The notes: a model not told the origin generated them from the letters alone. Counted from the first letter of the stretch, positions 16,290-25,487 are shown. The stretch: DNA of 64,000 bases from Aggregatilineales bacterium (GCA_030834905.1 JAUQWZ010000003.1:124001-188000); one strand, 5' to 3'. Program-made: numbers and translations.

Positions 16290-16450
16290 CTGCTTTCGTT
16301 CCTTGTCGTCATCGGCACAGTGGACGAGGTTCAGGCGAATCCAGCGTCCATACTGTTATTATGACTCCAAGTCAGGGGCAGGGGACGTAAAAAAACGGGT
16401 GACTAATCAGGGGTGCTGGTTTGTGGTTCTAAACCGCTGACGTCAGTTCG

Positions 16451-16470
16451 GGTAAGGCGCGCCTTGCCCC
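16451..16470. repeat. Palindrome with AAGGCGCGCCTT core
   Basis: GGTAAGGCGCGCCTTGCCCC shares its 12-bp core with the in-frame palindrome at 442-461. It is intergenic, between the proline dehydrogenase and the small zinc protein. Confidence 0.65.
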
Positions 16471-16496
16471 TGGAATAATCCTTCCTCAAATTTGTT

Positions 16497-16730
16497 CTAG
16501 ATCCGCAGGCTGCTTTCGCTGACCGTGGTATGGCAGGTTTCGCACGTCCACAGGGGCATGGTCGTCGGCAGACCGCACGCCATCGCCACCGTCTCTGACC
16601 AGCGCTGAAGACCGCGATATTTGAACCAGCTCTTTTTCTGGCAGCTTGGACAGTGCGCAAATAGCTCGCGCGATTCAACCCGCCTGACGGAATTTTTGAG
16701 TGGCAGAAAAGGCAGTGCTGCCTGTGTCAT
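16497..16730 (-). CDS. Small zinc-ribbon-like protein
   Basis: The 77-residue product contains two Cys pairs (HCPSC and TCETC) about 35 residues apart, consistent with one zinc site, and no other recognisable domain. The ATG at 16730 is preferred, with GAAGGG about a dozen bases upstream; a longer frame begins at 16796. A frame in another phase (16403-16678) overlaps it but lacks conserved features. Such small zinc proteins are often nucleic-acid-binding or stand-alone response proteins. The role is unknown. Confidence 0.55.
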   Translation of the reverse strand: MTQAALPFLPLKNSVRRVESRELFAHCPSCQKKSWFKYRGLQRWSETVAMACGLPTTMPLWTCETCHTTVSESSLRI

Positions 16731-16988
16731 GTCGCATTCACCCTTCAAAGCTGAACACCGTCCAGCAAATTTGCAGTCCATTGTGCAAAGCATCATCGCT
16801 ATTGATGACTCTTTCTGTCGTCATGAAGTCCTGGAAAGGGTTGCAAGCGCTGACACTTGAACCTGAACACGCTTTTGGGTGTAACATCATTAGACATTTA
16901 CTTCTTAAGAACGTAAACTTCAGCCAGAATATCACACCGGGGAGAGGAGCCGCCTATACGGACGGTACACATCTCCGGCAAAGACCGC

Positions 16989-16994
16989 TATAAT
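16989..16994 (+). promoter_or_regulatory. -10 element implying a leaderless start at 17003
   Basis: TATAAT ends eight bases before the ATG at 17003, so transcription would begin at or next to the start codon. No ribosome site is visible. No clear -35 was found. Confidence 0.4.
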
Positions 16995-17002
16995 CCGCGC
17001 CT

Positions 17003-17542
17003 ATGCCTGCAAATCTGCGACCGGATTATCACTTTCTGCTCATTGCGCCCAACCTGGGCGCGGAATGGCTGTTTGACGCGGCGCGCGCCTATTGGGAAAC
17101 GTTTCGCCCCACCGTCATCAGCGATTTCGCATTCCTGGCGTTAGTCCCCCCCGAACGCAGCATCTCCGTGACGGTGATCGCCCGGCGGGATACCGCGCCG
17201 CGCTTAGGCGTCGAGCTGTCGCAGAGCCGACCCAACGCCCATTTTGACGCGGTCATTTATGACACCCTCGAAGAGACGCAGGTCGAACTTGACCGGCGCG
17301 CGCAGATGCAGCAGCCGTTTGGCGTGCCGCTGAGCACCCCATTCCCAACCCTCGATCCGAATCTGCCCTTTGTGCCGACGCCGCGCCTGCCAGCTACGCG
17401 CCCGCCCGCCGGATTCATGACGGCAGTCCCCAGCGCTCCGGCGACTCCCGAAGCGACACCCGCAGCGCCCGAAACGACCGGTGACGCTGCTACCCGTTCG
17501 CCGGTGACACCGCCCAGCGGACCCATCACAGGAGGCGGCTAA
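17003..17542 (+). CDS. Stand-alone copy of a domain fused to the next protein
   Basis: Residues 8-106 form a compact domain that starts DYHFLLIAPNLGAEWLFDAA and continues with YWETFRP. The same domain, clearly related, ends the neighbouring 487-residue protein (DFHMILLAPGLSSEWFFDTA, YWDTFRP). The rest (107-179) is a Pro/Thr/Ala-rich disordered tail. There is no signal peptide. The next gene begins immediately after the stop (TAAATG), so the two are cotranslated and probably act together. The domain itself is not recognised; its pattern of alternating hydrophobic strands and helices suggests a small alpha/beta fold. Confidence 0.75.
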   Translation: MPANLRPDYHFLLIAPNLGAEWLFDAARAYWETFRPTVISDFAFLALVPPERSISVTVIARRDTAPRLGVELSQSRPNAHFDAVIYDTLEETQVELDRRAQMQQPFGVPLSTPFPTLDPNLPFVPTPRLPATRPPAGFMTAVPSAPATPEATPAAPETTGDAATRSPVTPPSGPITGGG

Positions 17543-19006
17543 ATGCGGCTTGACCAGTATCAGTGGTCGCGCAACCCGCGCGGCTTGCACGTCTACAGCG
17601 CCTTCCAGACTCCGATGGAGCATGACCGTTACTCAAGACCGCATTTTGGCTGGGCGAAGCTGCTCGCCGCCACCACCGATTACGTGGACGATGCCGTCGA
17701 ACTGATGCGGCGCGGTATCACGCCAATCGTGCGCCTGTACCTGGGCGCATGGGGCGCGCAGCCGTTCAACCGCGAGTTTCAGGCGATCACCAACGCCTTC
17801 ATCGAAGTCGGTGTCAAGTGGTTCGAGTTCTACAACGAGCCAAATCTGGGCGTCGAGTGGCATCCTGGCTTTGACCCCGACTGGCGCGACCACGACAACG
17901 TCATTCGCCCGCTGATGGACAACTGGCTGACCTGGGCGGAGTACATGATCAGCTATGGCTGCTATCCTGGCTTCATCCCGCTTGCCGAAGCTGACACGCT
18001 CCAGCGCTCGTCGGTGCTGTGGATGGAAGCCTTTCTGCGTTATATGTTCGACACCCATTTCGACCGGTTCCGCCATGTGCTGAACAACGGCATGTACGCT
18101 GCCACTCACCCCTACATCGTCAACCACTTCTATCAGGAGATGCCCGGCGAGGGTCCTTTCAGCGCCCGCCCGCCGGAACTACAAAACGCCGGGGAGCCGG
18201 GCTGGCACTTTGAATACCCCTACGATCCGATAGGACAGGCGAACGATCCCGGTCGCACCGTTTACGGCGGCACCGCCCTGACGCCCTACGGCGATCCGGT
18301 TGGGCTGCTGGCAATGGGGCGTATGTTCAACGAGCGCGCGACAGCCCTGTTTGGCACCCAGGCGGTGCCGGTGGTGGGTACGGAAGGCGGTATTTTCGCC
18401 TTTCGCGATCAGGTCTATCAGCAGGACACGCGCTACCCGCCGTATACCGAGCGCAGTCACGCCGAAGCGACGGTGGCGATGTTTGAGTGGATCGCCCGCG
18501 AAGCGCCGCCCTGGTTTTTTGGCGTCACGCTGTGGAAAGAGGACGACTACTATATCCCCGGCACCGCGCCCGCTATCGGACGGCTGGCGGAGACTCCGCC
18601 CATCCTGAAAGAAGTGCCGCCGCTGGAAGTGATGGGTACGTTTATTCCCCCGGCGCTGGCGTCGCCCACGCCGCCGGGACCAGGACCAATACGCGGGCAG
18701 GCGGACTTCCACATGATCCTGCTCGCGCCCGGACTGAGTTCGGAATGGTTCTTCGACACCGCCCGCGACTACTGGGACACTTTCCGCCCGATAGTGACCA
18801 CCGCCGTCGAGCTGATCGACCTGATCCCCAGCACCCAGAGCCTCGCCGTTACCGTCATTTCGCCCGCCGATCTGGTGGACACCCTGCGACGGGCAATCAA
18901 CGGACGCTATCCCAATATCTGGTTCGACCTCATCGAAGCTGGCGATCTGGAAACAGTCGCCGCCACGCTCAACCAGCGGGCGCGCGTCAACCGCCGCTTC
19001 GGCTGA
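17543..19006 (+). CDS. Glycoside-hydrolase-like TIM barrel with C-terminal paired domain
   Basis: Residues 1 to about 370 look like a clan GH-A barrel: the strand ending FEFYNEPNLG supplies a candidate acid/base (E99), and VPVVGTEGGIF a candidate nucleophile (E281). Trp-rich strands such as PWFFGVTLWKEDD also fit. After a Pro-rich linker, residues 389-487 repeat the domain encoded alone by the previous gene. AGGAGG precedes the ATG, which abuts the previous stop. No secretion signal is seen, so it would act inside the cell or leave by another route. Substrate unknown; a non-enzymatic barrel is possible. Confidence 0.72.
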   Translation: MRLDQYQWSRNPRGLHVYSAFQTPMEHDRYSRPHFGWAKLLAATTDYVDDAVELMRRGITPIVRLYLGAWGAQPFNREFQAITNAFIEVGVKWFEFYNEPNLGVEWHPGFDPDWRDHDNVIRPLMDNWLTWAEYMISYGCYPGFIPLAEADTLQRSSVLWMEAFLRYMFDTHFDRFRHVLNNGMYAATHPYIVNHFYQEMPGEGPFSARPPELQNAGEPGWHFEYPYDPIGQANDPGRTVYGGTALTPYGDPVGLLAMGRMFNERATALFGTQAVPVVGTEGGIFAFRDQVYQQDTRYPPYTERSHAEATVAMFEWIAREAPPWFFGVTLWKEDDYYIPGTAPAIGRLAETPPILKEVPPLEVMGTFIPPALASPTPPGPGPIRGQADFHMILLAPGLSSEWFFDTARDYWDTFRPIVTTAVELIDLIPSTQSLAVTVISPADLVDTLRRAINGRYPNIWFDLIEAGDLETVAATLNQRARVNRRFG

Positions 19007-19109
19007 GGCGTGGCATTCCGAAGCGCGTAAATTCTGCGCTTCAACAGCCCTCTAATCTCCTTATTAGTGAAAACAACGCACAAACACCAGATAATTCGAG
19101 TAAACTTCC

Positions 19110-19115
19110 TATAAT
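19110..19115 (+). promoter_or_regulatory. Candidate -10 element upstream of the paralogue pair
   Basis: TATAAT in an AT-rich stretch, leaving a leader of about 120 bp before the start at 19241. No good -35 was seen. Confidence 0.35.
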
Positions 19116-19240
19116 GACAGATGAATTGTGGTAGGTTTAGCGCCGCCTGCGATAGGGACAGCGGGTTCAGGTCTGCTGCCTATATGAAGGCGAATCCGCA
19201 GCGGCGTAAGACCTGCGCCTGATAGAAATGCGTTGGTTCG

Positions 19241-20584
19241 ATGCCTGAGCAGGTGAACTACCCTGACATTCTGGGGGCGATAACAGGCGGTCAGCGTCTC
19301 AATATTGGCGCGGTGCAGGCAGCGCTGGCGGTGCGTCCCCGCGTCGCCCGCGCCGGAAGACCGTTTGAGATCATTCTGCTGCTGCAAAATGCCAGCGATG
19401 TCGATATGGACGTGACAGCAATGCTGCGCCTTCCCGAAATGGATGCTAAAAAGCAGCGCGGCACGTTTGTATCCAAGAACATGCGGCTGGTCATCGGCAT
19501 GGCACCGGCGGAAGTGGGCTACGTGGTGCTGCCCGCGACCACGCTGCCCGATACCGCTGCCAGTGACATGTACAGGATAGCGGTTGAAGTGGACGCCCGT
19601 TCGCTGCAAAAGCCGCGCCGCGTGCGCGAGCCTGAGGGCGGCGGCGAGTTCTCGCCCGATTACCTGAAACCAGACGCGCGCGAACAGGTGGAACGCCTGC
19701 AGACGCTGGTGTTTTCGACTGCCCGGCGGCTCGGACGGCAGACGCTCGAAGCGCCCCTCAGCCTGATGTCGGGGACGCTGGGGCAGATGGTTGATTTTAA
19801 GCCGGGCTGGGTGAGCATCTGCCGGTTGATCGATTACGCCGATACGCGCCCGCTGCTCCACCACTACGGCGATCTGCTGCGCACGACCATTCTTCCGCGC
19901 CTGAAACGCCACGAAGTCTATCCGCTGCTGCTGCAAACGACTGTCGCCCGGTTCGCCGAGGCGGGCTTTCCGCTGCAGGAAGCTGAGGCGGTGCTGATCA
20001 CCAAGCTGATGGTGCTGATCCTCGAATACGCCTCGCCAACTGAGACGGCGCATGGCTATCTCGCGGCGGGCAGATACGGCATCGTCCCGTTAATCGAACG
20101 AAACCCCCTGCTGCTTGAATCCGTCCCGGAACTTCCCCACTGGCTGCTGGGAATGCTCCAGTTGGTAGCCCGCGAAGCGCGGGTTGCCACCGAACCGACC
20201 AAAGCGCTCGTCCACTTGCTGTACGAAGAACTGCTGTTTGACGCGGCGCTGCTCGCCTTTGCCGAAGTGGAGCGCGAAACCGGCGAAGACCTGGGCAGCC
20301 CGGCGGAAATCGAAGCGCACGCCCGCGCGATAGCCACCTGCCTGAAAAATAAAGATGGTCTGAACTTCAGCCGCGTCTATCTGCCGCTGGTTCTCGGCGG
20401 GATCATCATCAATGACAAAATGCCGGTTTCCAAACAAAGCCCCTATGACCTGCTGCGCAGCCTGAGCAGCGCGATAGAAAGCCGCGCCCCAGCCCTGAGC
20501 GAGGAAGAAATCGAGCTGATCGACATTGCCGAACAACTGATTGATCGCGCCGGGCAAAAATATGGCTTTCGACCAGGTGACTGA
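19241..20584 (+). CDS. Unknown protein, first of a coupled paralogous pair
   Basis: The 447-residue protein is not recognised. The N-terminal 130 residues look like a beta-sandwich (AGRPFEIILLLQNASDVDMDV, then VIGMAPAEVGYVVLPATTL), similar in style to Ig-like or arrestin-like folds. The remainder is mostly helical, ending in an acidic helix (SEEEIELIDIAEQLIDRAG). It shares order and motifs with the next protein: the start YPDILGAITGGQ matches FPDVLGAIAGSA, and YLPLVLGGIIIN matches YLPLVLGGVAVN. No signal peptide or membrane helix. The stop overlaps the next start (TGATG), so a fixed ratio of the two products, perhaps a heteromer, is likely. Confidence 0.75.
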   Translation: MPEQVNYPDILGAITGGQRLNIGAVQAALAVRPRVARAGRPFEIILLLQNASDVDMDVTAMLRLPEMDAKKQRGTFVSKNMRLVIGMAPAEVGYVVLPATTLPDTAASDMYRIAVEVDARSLQKPRRVREPEGGGEFSPDYLKPDAREQVERLQTLVFSTARRLGRQTLEAPLSLMSGTLGQMVDFKPGWVSICRLIDYADTRPLLHHYGDLLRTTILPRLKRHEVYPLLLQTTVARFAEAGFPLQEAEAVLITKLMVLILEYASPTETAHGYLAAGRYGIVPLIERNPLLLESVPELPHWLLGMLQLVAREARVATEPTKALVHLLYEELLFDAALLAFAEVERETGEDLGSPAEIEAHARAIATCLKNKDGLNFSRVYLPLVLGGIIINDKMPVSKQSPYDLLRSLSSAIESRAPALSEEEIELIDIAEQLIDRAGQKYGFRPGD

Positions 20585-21873
20585 TGAACGATAACCTTCA
20601 TTCTGACCCCCTGTTTCCCGACGTTCTGGGCGCAATTGCTGGCAGCGCGCGCATTCACATGGACGCGCTGCAAATGGCGGTGGGCGTGTTTCCCAGACAG
20701 GCGTACCTGAACCAGCCGGTCGAAGTGATTGTCATCCTTCAGAACATGATCGATCAGCCGCTGGAAGTCAAAATCGCGCTCCATCTTCCCAGCAAGGACG
20801 ACAGCGGCAGTCCGGTGACGGTGGTCGCGCCAAAGCGCTCGCTGTCGATGTCGCTGCGCCCGGCGGAAACCGGCGTGATGCGGATTCCGGTGGTGGCGCT
20901 TCCGCCCACGCAGCCAGTCGAAAACCTGCCGATTCTGGTGGCGGTGCGCCAGCGCCCGCAGCGACCGGGCAAAACGATCCGTCCTGCGGCAGGGGGCGCG
21001 CCGCCGTCGGTGCTGGCAGTCTCGCCTTTCAAGCTGCACGTGCTGCGCGACGTTGAATTCACCGAACATTCCCCCAGCCAAAGCCCCGAAAGCGTGCGCC
21101 TGCACTTCGATCTTGCGCCGAAGATGCTGCCCAGCGCGCCCAAAGACCTGAAGCCGACTTACGAAACCCTGTGGACAATGGAGCAGCTTAAGGAAGAACA
21201 GCAGCTCGCGCGCTCGAAGATCGACGATGCCCGTCTGGTCGCCAGCGGCATGACCCGCCCGCACCTGTACACGCCGATTTTGTACGCCGTGAACGAGCTT
21301 TACGCCGCCCACGGCTTGCCGCTGCATCCGGGCGAAGCAAAAGCCATCGCCAAGATGATCACCTACACGCTGGATGACGGCGCGGCGCTGGAACAGGTCA
21401 CCTCGCTGGAAGACACGCGCTGGTTTCAAACCTTATGCCAGGTGCTTGCCTTCGATCCGTCGATTGCCGAATGGGACGCAGGCGAAATCGCGGTGCGCTA
21501 TCTGTTCGAGGCGTCGGTCTTTGACGCGGTGCTGCTGGCGTTCGGGCTGATTCGCCCGCGCGTGCGCGTCAATCTGGGCGATAGAACCGAACGCGCAAAT
21601 TATGCCAACCAGGTTATCGGCTGGCTGGCAGGGCAGTCAGAGCCGGATCTCACCTATATCTATCTGCCGCTGGTGCTGGGCGGCGTGGCGGTCAATTCGG
21701 TGGTCGTCGCGCGCGACGAAGACGCCTGGCAAACGCTGGATGAAGTCCGCGAGGCATACCGGGGACGGATGCGCCTTGTCTCCGGTCCCACCCTCGAAAT
21801 CTTCGACATGCTCGACAAGCTGCTGGAACGCGCTGAGGACGATCTGCGCCGCGCTCGTATCCTGCGGCTGTGA
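20584..21873 (+). CDS. Unknown protein, second of a coupled paralogous pair
   Basis: A 429-residue relative of the preceding protein with the same layout: N-terminal beta-rich part (NQPVEVIVILQNMIDQPLEV, then MSLRPAETGVMRIPVVALP), a Pro-rich linker, then helices including AVNELYAAHGLPLHPGEA and IYLPLVLGGVAVN. Identity between the two looks low but spans the full length, so the duplication is old and both copies have been kept. The start codon shares its A with the previous stop. The gene is followed by about 230 bp of noncoding DNA. No family is recognised. Confidence 0.75.
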   Translation: MNDNLHSDPLFPDVLGAIAGSARIHMDALQMAVGVFPRQAYLNQPVEVIVILQNMIDQPLEVKIALHLPSKDDSGSPVTVVAPKRSLSMSLRPAETGVMRIPVVALPPTQPVENLPILVAVRQRPQRPGKTIRPAAGGAPPSVLAVSPFKLHVLRDVEFTEHSPSQSPESVRLHFDLAPKMLPSAPKDLKPTYETLWTMEQLKEEQQLARSKIDDARLVASGMTRPHLYTPILYAVNELYAAHGLPLHPGEAKAIAKMITYTLDDGAALEQVTSLEDTRWFQTLCQVLAFDPSIAEWDAGEIAVRYLFEASVFDAVLLAFGLIRPRVRVNLGDRTERANYANQVIGWLAGQSEPDLTYIYLPLVLGGVAVNSVVVARDEDAWQTLDEVREAYRGRMRLVSGPTLEIFDMLDKLLERAEDDLRRARILRL

Positions 21874-21935
21874 GCGAGCGCAAACGGACATGACGGTGTC
21901 ATATTGATTGCTAGTGGTTGAATCTTCTCGTGAAA

Positions 21936-21960
21936 ACCTCACCCCTCTCATCCCCTCTCC
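21936..21960. repeat. Degraded copy of the CACCCCTC foldback repeat
   Basis: CTCACCCCTCTC followed by CCCCTCTCC matches one arm of the repeat at 842-956; the complementary arm is not present. It lies in the gap between two convergent genes. Confidence 0.4.
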
Positions 21961-22105
21961 ATGACATTTTAGGGGACGACAGTTTTAAGCAATGGTGTGT
22001 CTGGGACAAGATAGAGTTCCAGACATACCAGCAATGGAGACCATGAATCAAAAGCCAGAGGCTATCTACCTCTGGCTCGTGAATGCGCTGGCTGAAAATT
22101 GACCG

Positions 22106-23533
22106 CTACTCCAGCATTCCGTCTCCATAGCGCACGCCCGGCTGGATGATGATCGGGCTGCCGATGTCGGGCGTGGCAATCAGGTCATAGGTGGTCGCGC
22201 CGGTCACGCGCACCGGCACGATTTCGCCCACCGGAAGCTCGCCTTCGACGATCACGTAGCCGTCGATTTCGGGCGCGTCGCGGTAGCTGCGCCCCAGGCT
22301 GAGCGAGCCTTCAAGCAGGCTGCCGTCTTCGTCTTCCGGCTGCCCGTGTCCCTCGATCAGAATCGGGATCGTCCTGCCGACCAGCGCCTGATTCTTCTTC
22401 AGACTGATGCCCTGCTGAAGCTCCATCAGCGCATTCCAGCGGGCGTCTTTTACATCGTCGGTCACCTGATCGGGAAGCAGGGCGCTGGGCGTGCCAATTT
22501 CGTAGCTGTATTTGAACGCGCCGACGCGGTCAAATTCGAGATCGCGGACGAACTGCATCAAGCCTTCAAATTCTTCGTCCGTTTCGCCGGGATAGCCGAC
22601 GATGAAGGTCGTCCGCACCGCCAGATCGGGCATTGCCGCGCGCATGTTCGCCAGTGTTTCGTAAACCCATTCGATCTTCGCCGGGCGCTTCATGCGCAGC
22701 AGCGTGTCGCGGTGTCCATGCTGAAGCGGGATATCGAGATAGCGCAGCACCTGCTTGTGCTTCGCCATCGTCTCGATCAGGCGCGGCGTGACGTAGCCGG
22801 GATAGGCGTACATCAGCCGAATCCAGGGGATGCCCGGCGCGGCTTCGACAATCGCGTCGAGAAGCTGCGCCATGCCGTCTTTGATGCCGAGATCGCTGCC
22901 CCAGTCGGTGGTGTCCTGGGCGATCAGCATCACCTCGCGGATGCCCATCTCCTGAAGTTTCACCGCTTCACTGACGATGGACTCCAGCGGGCGGCTGACC
23001 ATCGTGCCTTTGATCTTCGGAATGGCGCAGAAGGCACACGGGCGGCGGCAGCCGTCAGAAATCTTCAGATAGGCGCTCGCGCCCTGAATGCTGGCGCGCA
23101 GCACGCCGCGCTCGTCCAGCCCGACGACGTGGGCGTCGGTGGGCAGGTGATACAGCGGTTCGGGGTGCTTGCGCACCCGCAGCCGCCTGACCAGATCGAA
23201 GATGTCCATCCAGCGGCGGGTGCCGATGACGCCGTCCAGCCCCGGCACTTCCTGCACCAGATCGCTGCCGTAGCGCTGCGACAAACAGCCGGCGGCGATC
23301 ACCATCTGCCCATCGCGGCGGCTCTCGACCAGATCGCGCAGCGTATCAATCGACTCCTGTTTGGCGGAATCGATAAAGCCGCAGGTGTTGACGATCAGCA
23401 CCTCGGCGCGGTCGGCGACTTCAACGCCGCGCATCCCGTTCTGGTTCAGCACCTGCGCCATGCTCTCGGAGTCAACCGTGTTTTTCGAACAGCCGAGGCT
23501 GATCAGGTGATACTTGTTCTTGCGAGACGACAT
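22106..23533 (-). CDS. rimO: Ribosomal protein uS12 methylthiotransferase RimO
   Basis: RimO adds a methylthio group to an aspartate of ribosomal protein S12 by radical SAM chemistry. The three-domain layout is present: N-terminal UPF0004 with cluster cysteines C15, C51 and C83 (ISLGCSKNTVDSE, IVNTCGFI, AAGCLSQR); radical SAM core with C162, C166 and C169 (GCRRPCAFC); and a C-terminal TRAM-like region ending VTGATTYDLIA. The opening SLGCSKNTVDSE favours RimO over MiaB. Length (475) is typical. It is the last gene of a leftward group with a deaminase-like gene and a rodZ-like gene; rodZ and rimO are neighbours in many bacteria. Confidence 0.95.
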   Translation of the reverse strand: MSSRKNKYHLISLGCSKNTVDSESMAQVLNQNGMRGVEVADRAEVLIVNTCGFIDSAKQESIDTLRDLVESRRDGQMVIAAGCLSQRYGSDLVQEVPGLDGVIGTRRWMDIFDLVRRLRVRKHPEPLYHLPTDAHVVGLDERGVLRASIQGASAYLKISDGCRRPCAFCAIPKIKGTMVSRPLESIVSEAVKLQEMGIREVMLIAQDTTDWGSDLGIKDGMAQLLDAIVEAAPGIPWIRLMYAYPGYVTPRLIETMAKHKQVLRYLDIPLQHGHRDTLLRMKRPAKIEWVYETLANMRAAMPDLAVRTTFIVGYPGETDEEFEGLMQFVRDLEFDRVGAFKYSYEIGTPSALLPDQVTDDVKDARWNALMELQQGISLKKNQALVGRTIPILIEGHGQPEDEDGSLLEGSLSLGRSYRDAPEIDGYVIVEGELPVGEIVPVRVTGATTYDLIATPDIGSPIIIQPGVRYGDGMLE

Positions 23534-23601
23534 ATATGTTCCTGAATTGAAGCTAGTTTTTACGTGAGATCATACCTTTAGCAGTCGATTCATGTCAGTT
23601 C

Positions 23602-24189
23602 TTATCCACCCAGCCGTCCATTGTAGACCAGGCTGCCGCTGGCGGCGAAATCGCGGGCGACAACCAGCGATTCTTCCTTCATGGTGTTGGCGATCAGCTC
23701 GATGCCGCGCTTTGCTAGTTCCTGTTCCCACTGCGGGTGAATCGGACCTTCGTCAAAGCCGGTGATCGCTTCCATCTCGGGACCTTCCCCGGCAATCGCC
23801 AGCGAGCGAATGCCCGACCAGATGACCGCGCCGTAGCACATGGCGCAGGGACGCCAGTTGACGACCAACTGGTGCGCAGGCATACCTTCCCCGCCGAGAT
23901 CATACGTGTTGAGAATGTTCTGCGCCAGCGACAGCGCCATCACTTCGGCGTGAGCAGACGAGCAGTTGGAAGGCACAACCCGGTTGACGCCGATCACCAC
24001 CAGCCTGCCCGAATCGCGCTCGAACACGCCCGCCGCAAACGGACCGCCGGTGTTCTGCTCAAAGTTCAGCCGTGAGAAACGGATGACGGCTGCCAGGCGC
24101 TCTTCCAGCGTCGGCAGGTGCGTCGGCATCTGCTTCAGTTCTTCTATCGCCCAGGCAGGCAGTGAGAGGGTAAAGGACGACTCGCTCAT
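23602..24189 (-). CDS. Nucleoside/guanine deaminase-like zinc enzyme
   Basis: Cytidine-deaminase fold protein of 195 residues. The zinc site is complete: H80 and catalytic E82 in SAHAEVMAL, and C115 and C118 in RPCAMCYGAV. Nearby GGPFAAGVFER and VIWSGIRSLAIA fit the guanine deaminase/TadA-related branch, and the extra N-terminal 30 residues resemble purine deaminases. The substrate is uncertain; tRNA adenosine deaminase is less likely because the C-terminal region differs. It begins two bases after the rodZ-like stop, so it is cotranscribed with it. Confidence 0.85.
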   Translation of the reverse strand: MSESSFTLSLPAWAIEELKQMPTHLPTLEERLAAVIRFSRLNFEQNTGGPFAAGVFERDSGRLVVIGVNRVVPSNCSSAHAEVMALSLAQNILNTYDLGGEGMPAHQLVVNWRPCAMCYGAVIWSGIRSLAIAGEGPEMEAITGFDEGPIHPQWEQELAKRGIELIANTMKEESLVVARDFAASGSLVYNGRLGG

Positions 24190-24191
24190 GG

Positions 24192-25475
24192 TCAGGCTCC
24201 TTCTTTGGTCGGCGTGGGTTCGGTCGCTGGCTGGCGCGGCGGCAGAATCGCTGTCGCCGAAGGCGTCGGCGTGATGGATGGCGTCAGGGTTGCCGTCGGC
24301 ACAGGCGTATCAGTCGGCGGTGGAGAAGCTGTAAAGGTACTGCTCGGCGTCAGCGTCTCGGTGGGCGTGTCGGTTGGCTCCGGCGTATCGCTCGGCGTGA
24401 AGGTGATGCTCGGCGTCAGCGTTTCGGTGGGTGTATCCGACGGCGTCGGGCTGGGACCATCGGTAGCCGTCGGCGTGAGTTCGGCAAGCAGCGTCCCCTG
24501 CGGATCGGTGGGCGTGGGCTGCGGGGTGTTGCTTTCAATGGGTGTTGGCGCGAAGCCCGGTCCCGAACTGATCTCGATACCACTCATGCGAAACACCACG
24601 TCTACCCGCTGACCGCGCGCGCCCAGTGTCGGCTGCGGCTGCCCGTTGAAGATGACGTTGAGCGCTTCGGCATTCGCCGCCGTCAGGGTGATGTTGTCCT
24701 GGGCGCTGTACTGTAAGCGTTCGCCGGGGCGGGAAAGCCCTTCATACTGCTGAACGCCGTCGGCGCTGATGGTCACCCAGGTGCGCTGTTCGACTTCAAT
24801 CTCGACCAGCAGCCCCTGTCCGGCATAGTTGGTCTGGGTTTGCGGCAGGGTTGGCAGCGGCAGCGGGGTAATCGTCGCGCCGGGCGTAACCGTCATCGAA
24901 GGCGGAAGCTGACCGAGGATGTTGCTGCTGGGCGTGCTGGTGATGTCCTCGCCGGTCAGGCTGGGGCGCAGAAGCTGCACGACCACGAAGATGATAACCG
25001 ACAGCGCCGCCAGCCCGACCAGCAGGCGAACAAAGACGTTCATCACCGTCGTACCCGCGCTTCGGCGGCGTTCTACCAGCGGCGCGGCTGGCGGCAGCGG
25101 CGGCAGCTTGGGATGGGTATCAGTGATGGCGCGGGGCGCGTACTGCTGCGGCGCAACGGCGCTGGTTTGCTGCGAATCGCGCTTGTTCTTTTTTCGTCTG
25201 GGGCGGGGTAAAAGTGACTGCTGGCGTTCGCCATCCAGCAGGGCGGCGTCGTAATACTGAATGACGACGTCTTCATCCAGACCGAGGAAGCGGGCATAGT
25301 TCCGCATGAAGCCGCGGATCTGCACCGAATTCGATCCGTCCATGTTGAAATCGCCCAACTCGAACGACTCGAGGATGCGGCTGCGAATTTTGAGCACCTG
25401 CTCGGCTTCATCCAGAGTCAGTTCTCTGGCTTCGCGTGTCTGCCGCAGGTAGCGTCCAAGCGCCTGTGCATCCAT
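24192..25475 (-). CDS. RodZ-like helix-turn-helix membrane protein with Pro/Thr-rich tail
   Basis: The protein has an N-terminal helix-turn-helix of the RodZ type (about residues 5-75; ALGRYLRQTREARELTLDEA), a basic juxtamembrane stretch, and one membrane helix near 145-170. The extracytoplasmic part has a beta-rich DUF4115-like domain (about 225-305; VEIEVEQRTWVTISADG). RodZ links the MreB cytoskeleton to wall synthesis. Residues 310-427 are an unusual tail made almost wholly of Pro, Thr and Ser with acidic steps (TPSDTPTETLTPS repeats), a likely site for O-glycosylation or a wall-spanning spacer. First gene of the group with the deaminase and rimO. Confidence 0.85.
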   Translation of the reverse strand: MDAQALGRYLRQTREARELTLDEAEQVLKIRSRILESFELGDFNMDGSNSVQIRGFMRNYARFLGLDEDVVIQYYDAALLDGERQQSLLPRPRRKKNKRDSQQTSAVAPQQYAPRAITDTHPKLPPLPPAAPLVERRRSAGTTVMNVFVRLLVGLAALSVIIFVVVQLLRPSLTGEDITSTPSSNILGQLPPSMTVTPGATITPLPLPTLPQTQTNYAGQGLLVEIEVEQRTWVTISADGVQQYEGLSRPGERLQYSAQDNITLTAANAEALNVIFNGQPQPTLGARGQRVDVVFRMSGIEISSGPGFAPTPIESNTPQPTPTDPQGTLLAELTPTATDGPSPTPSDTPTETLTPSITFTPSDTPEPTDTPTETLTPSSTFTASPPPTDTPVPTATLTPSITPTPSATAILPPRQPATEPTPTKEGA

Positions 25476-25487
25476 CAGGTGAGAGTC

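Noticed and set aside
22346..23545. Long rightward open frame opposite rimO
   Set aside because: It is the complement of a well-supported gene, and its product is His/Arg/Ala-rich without motifs, as expected of an antisense frame in GC-rich DNA.
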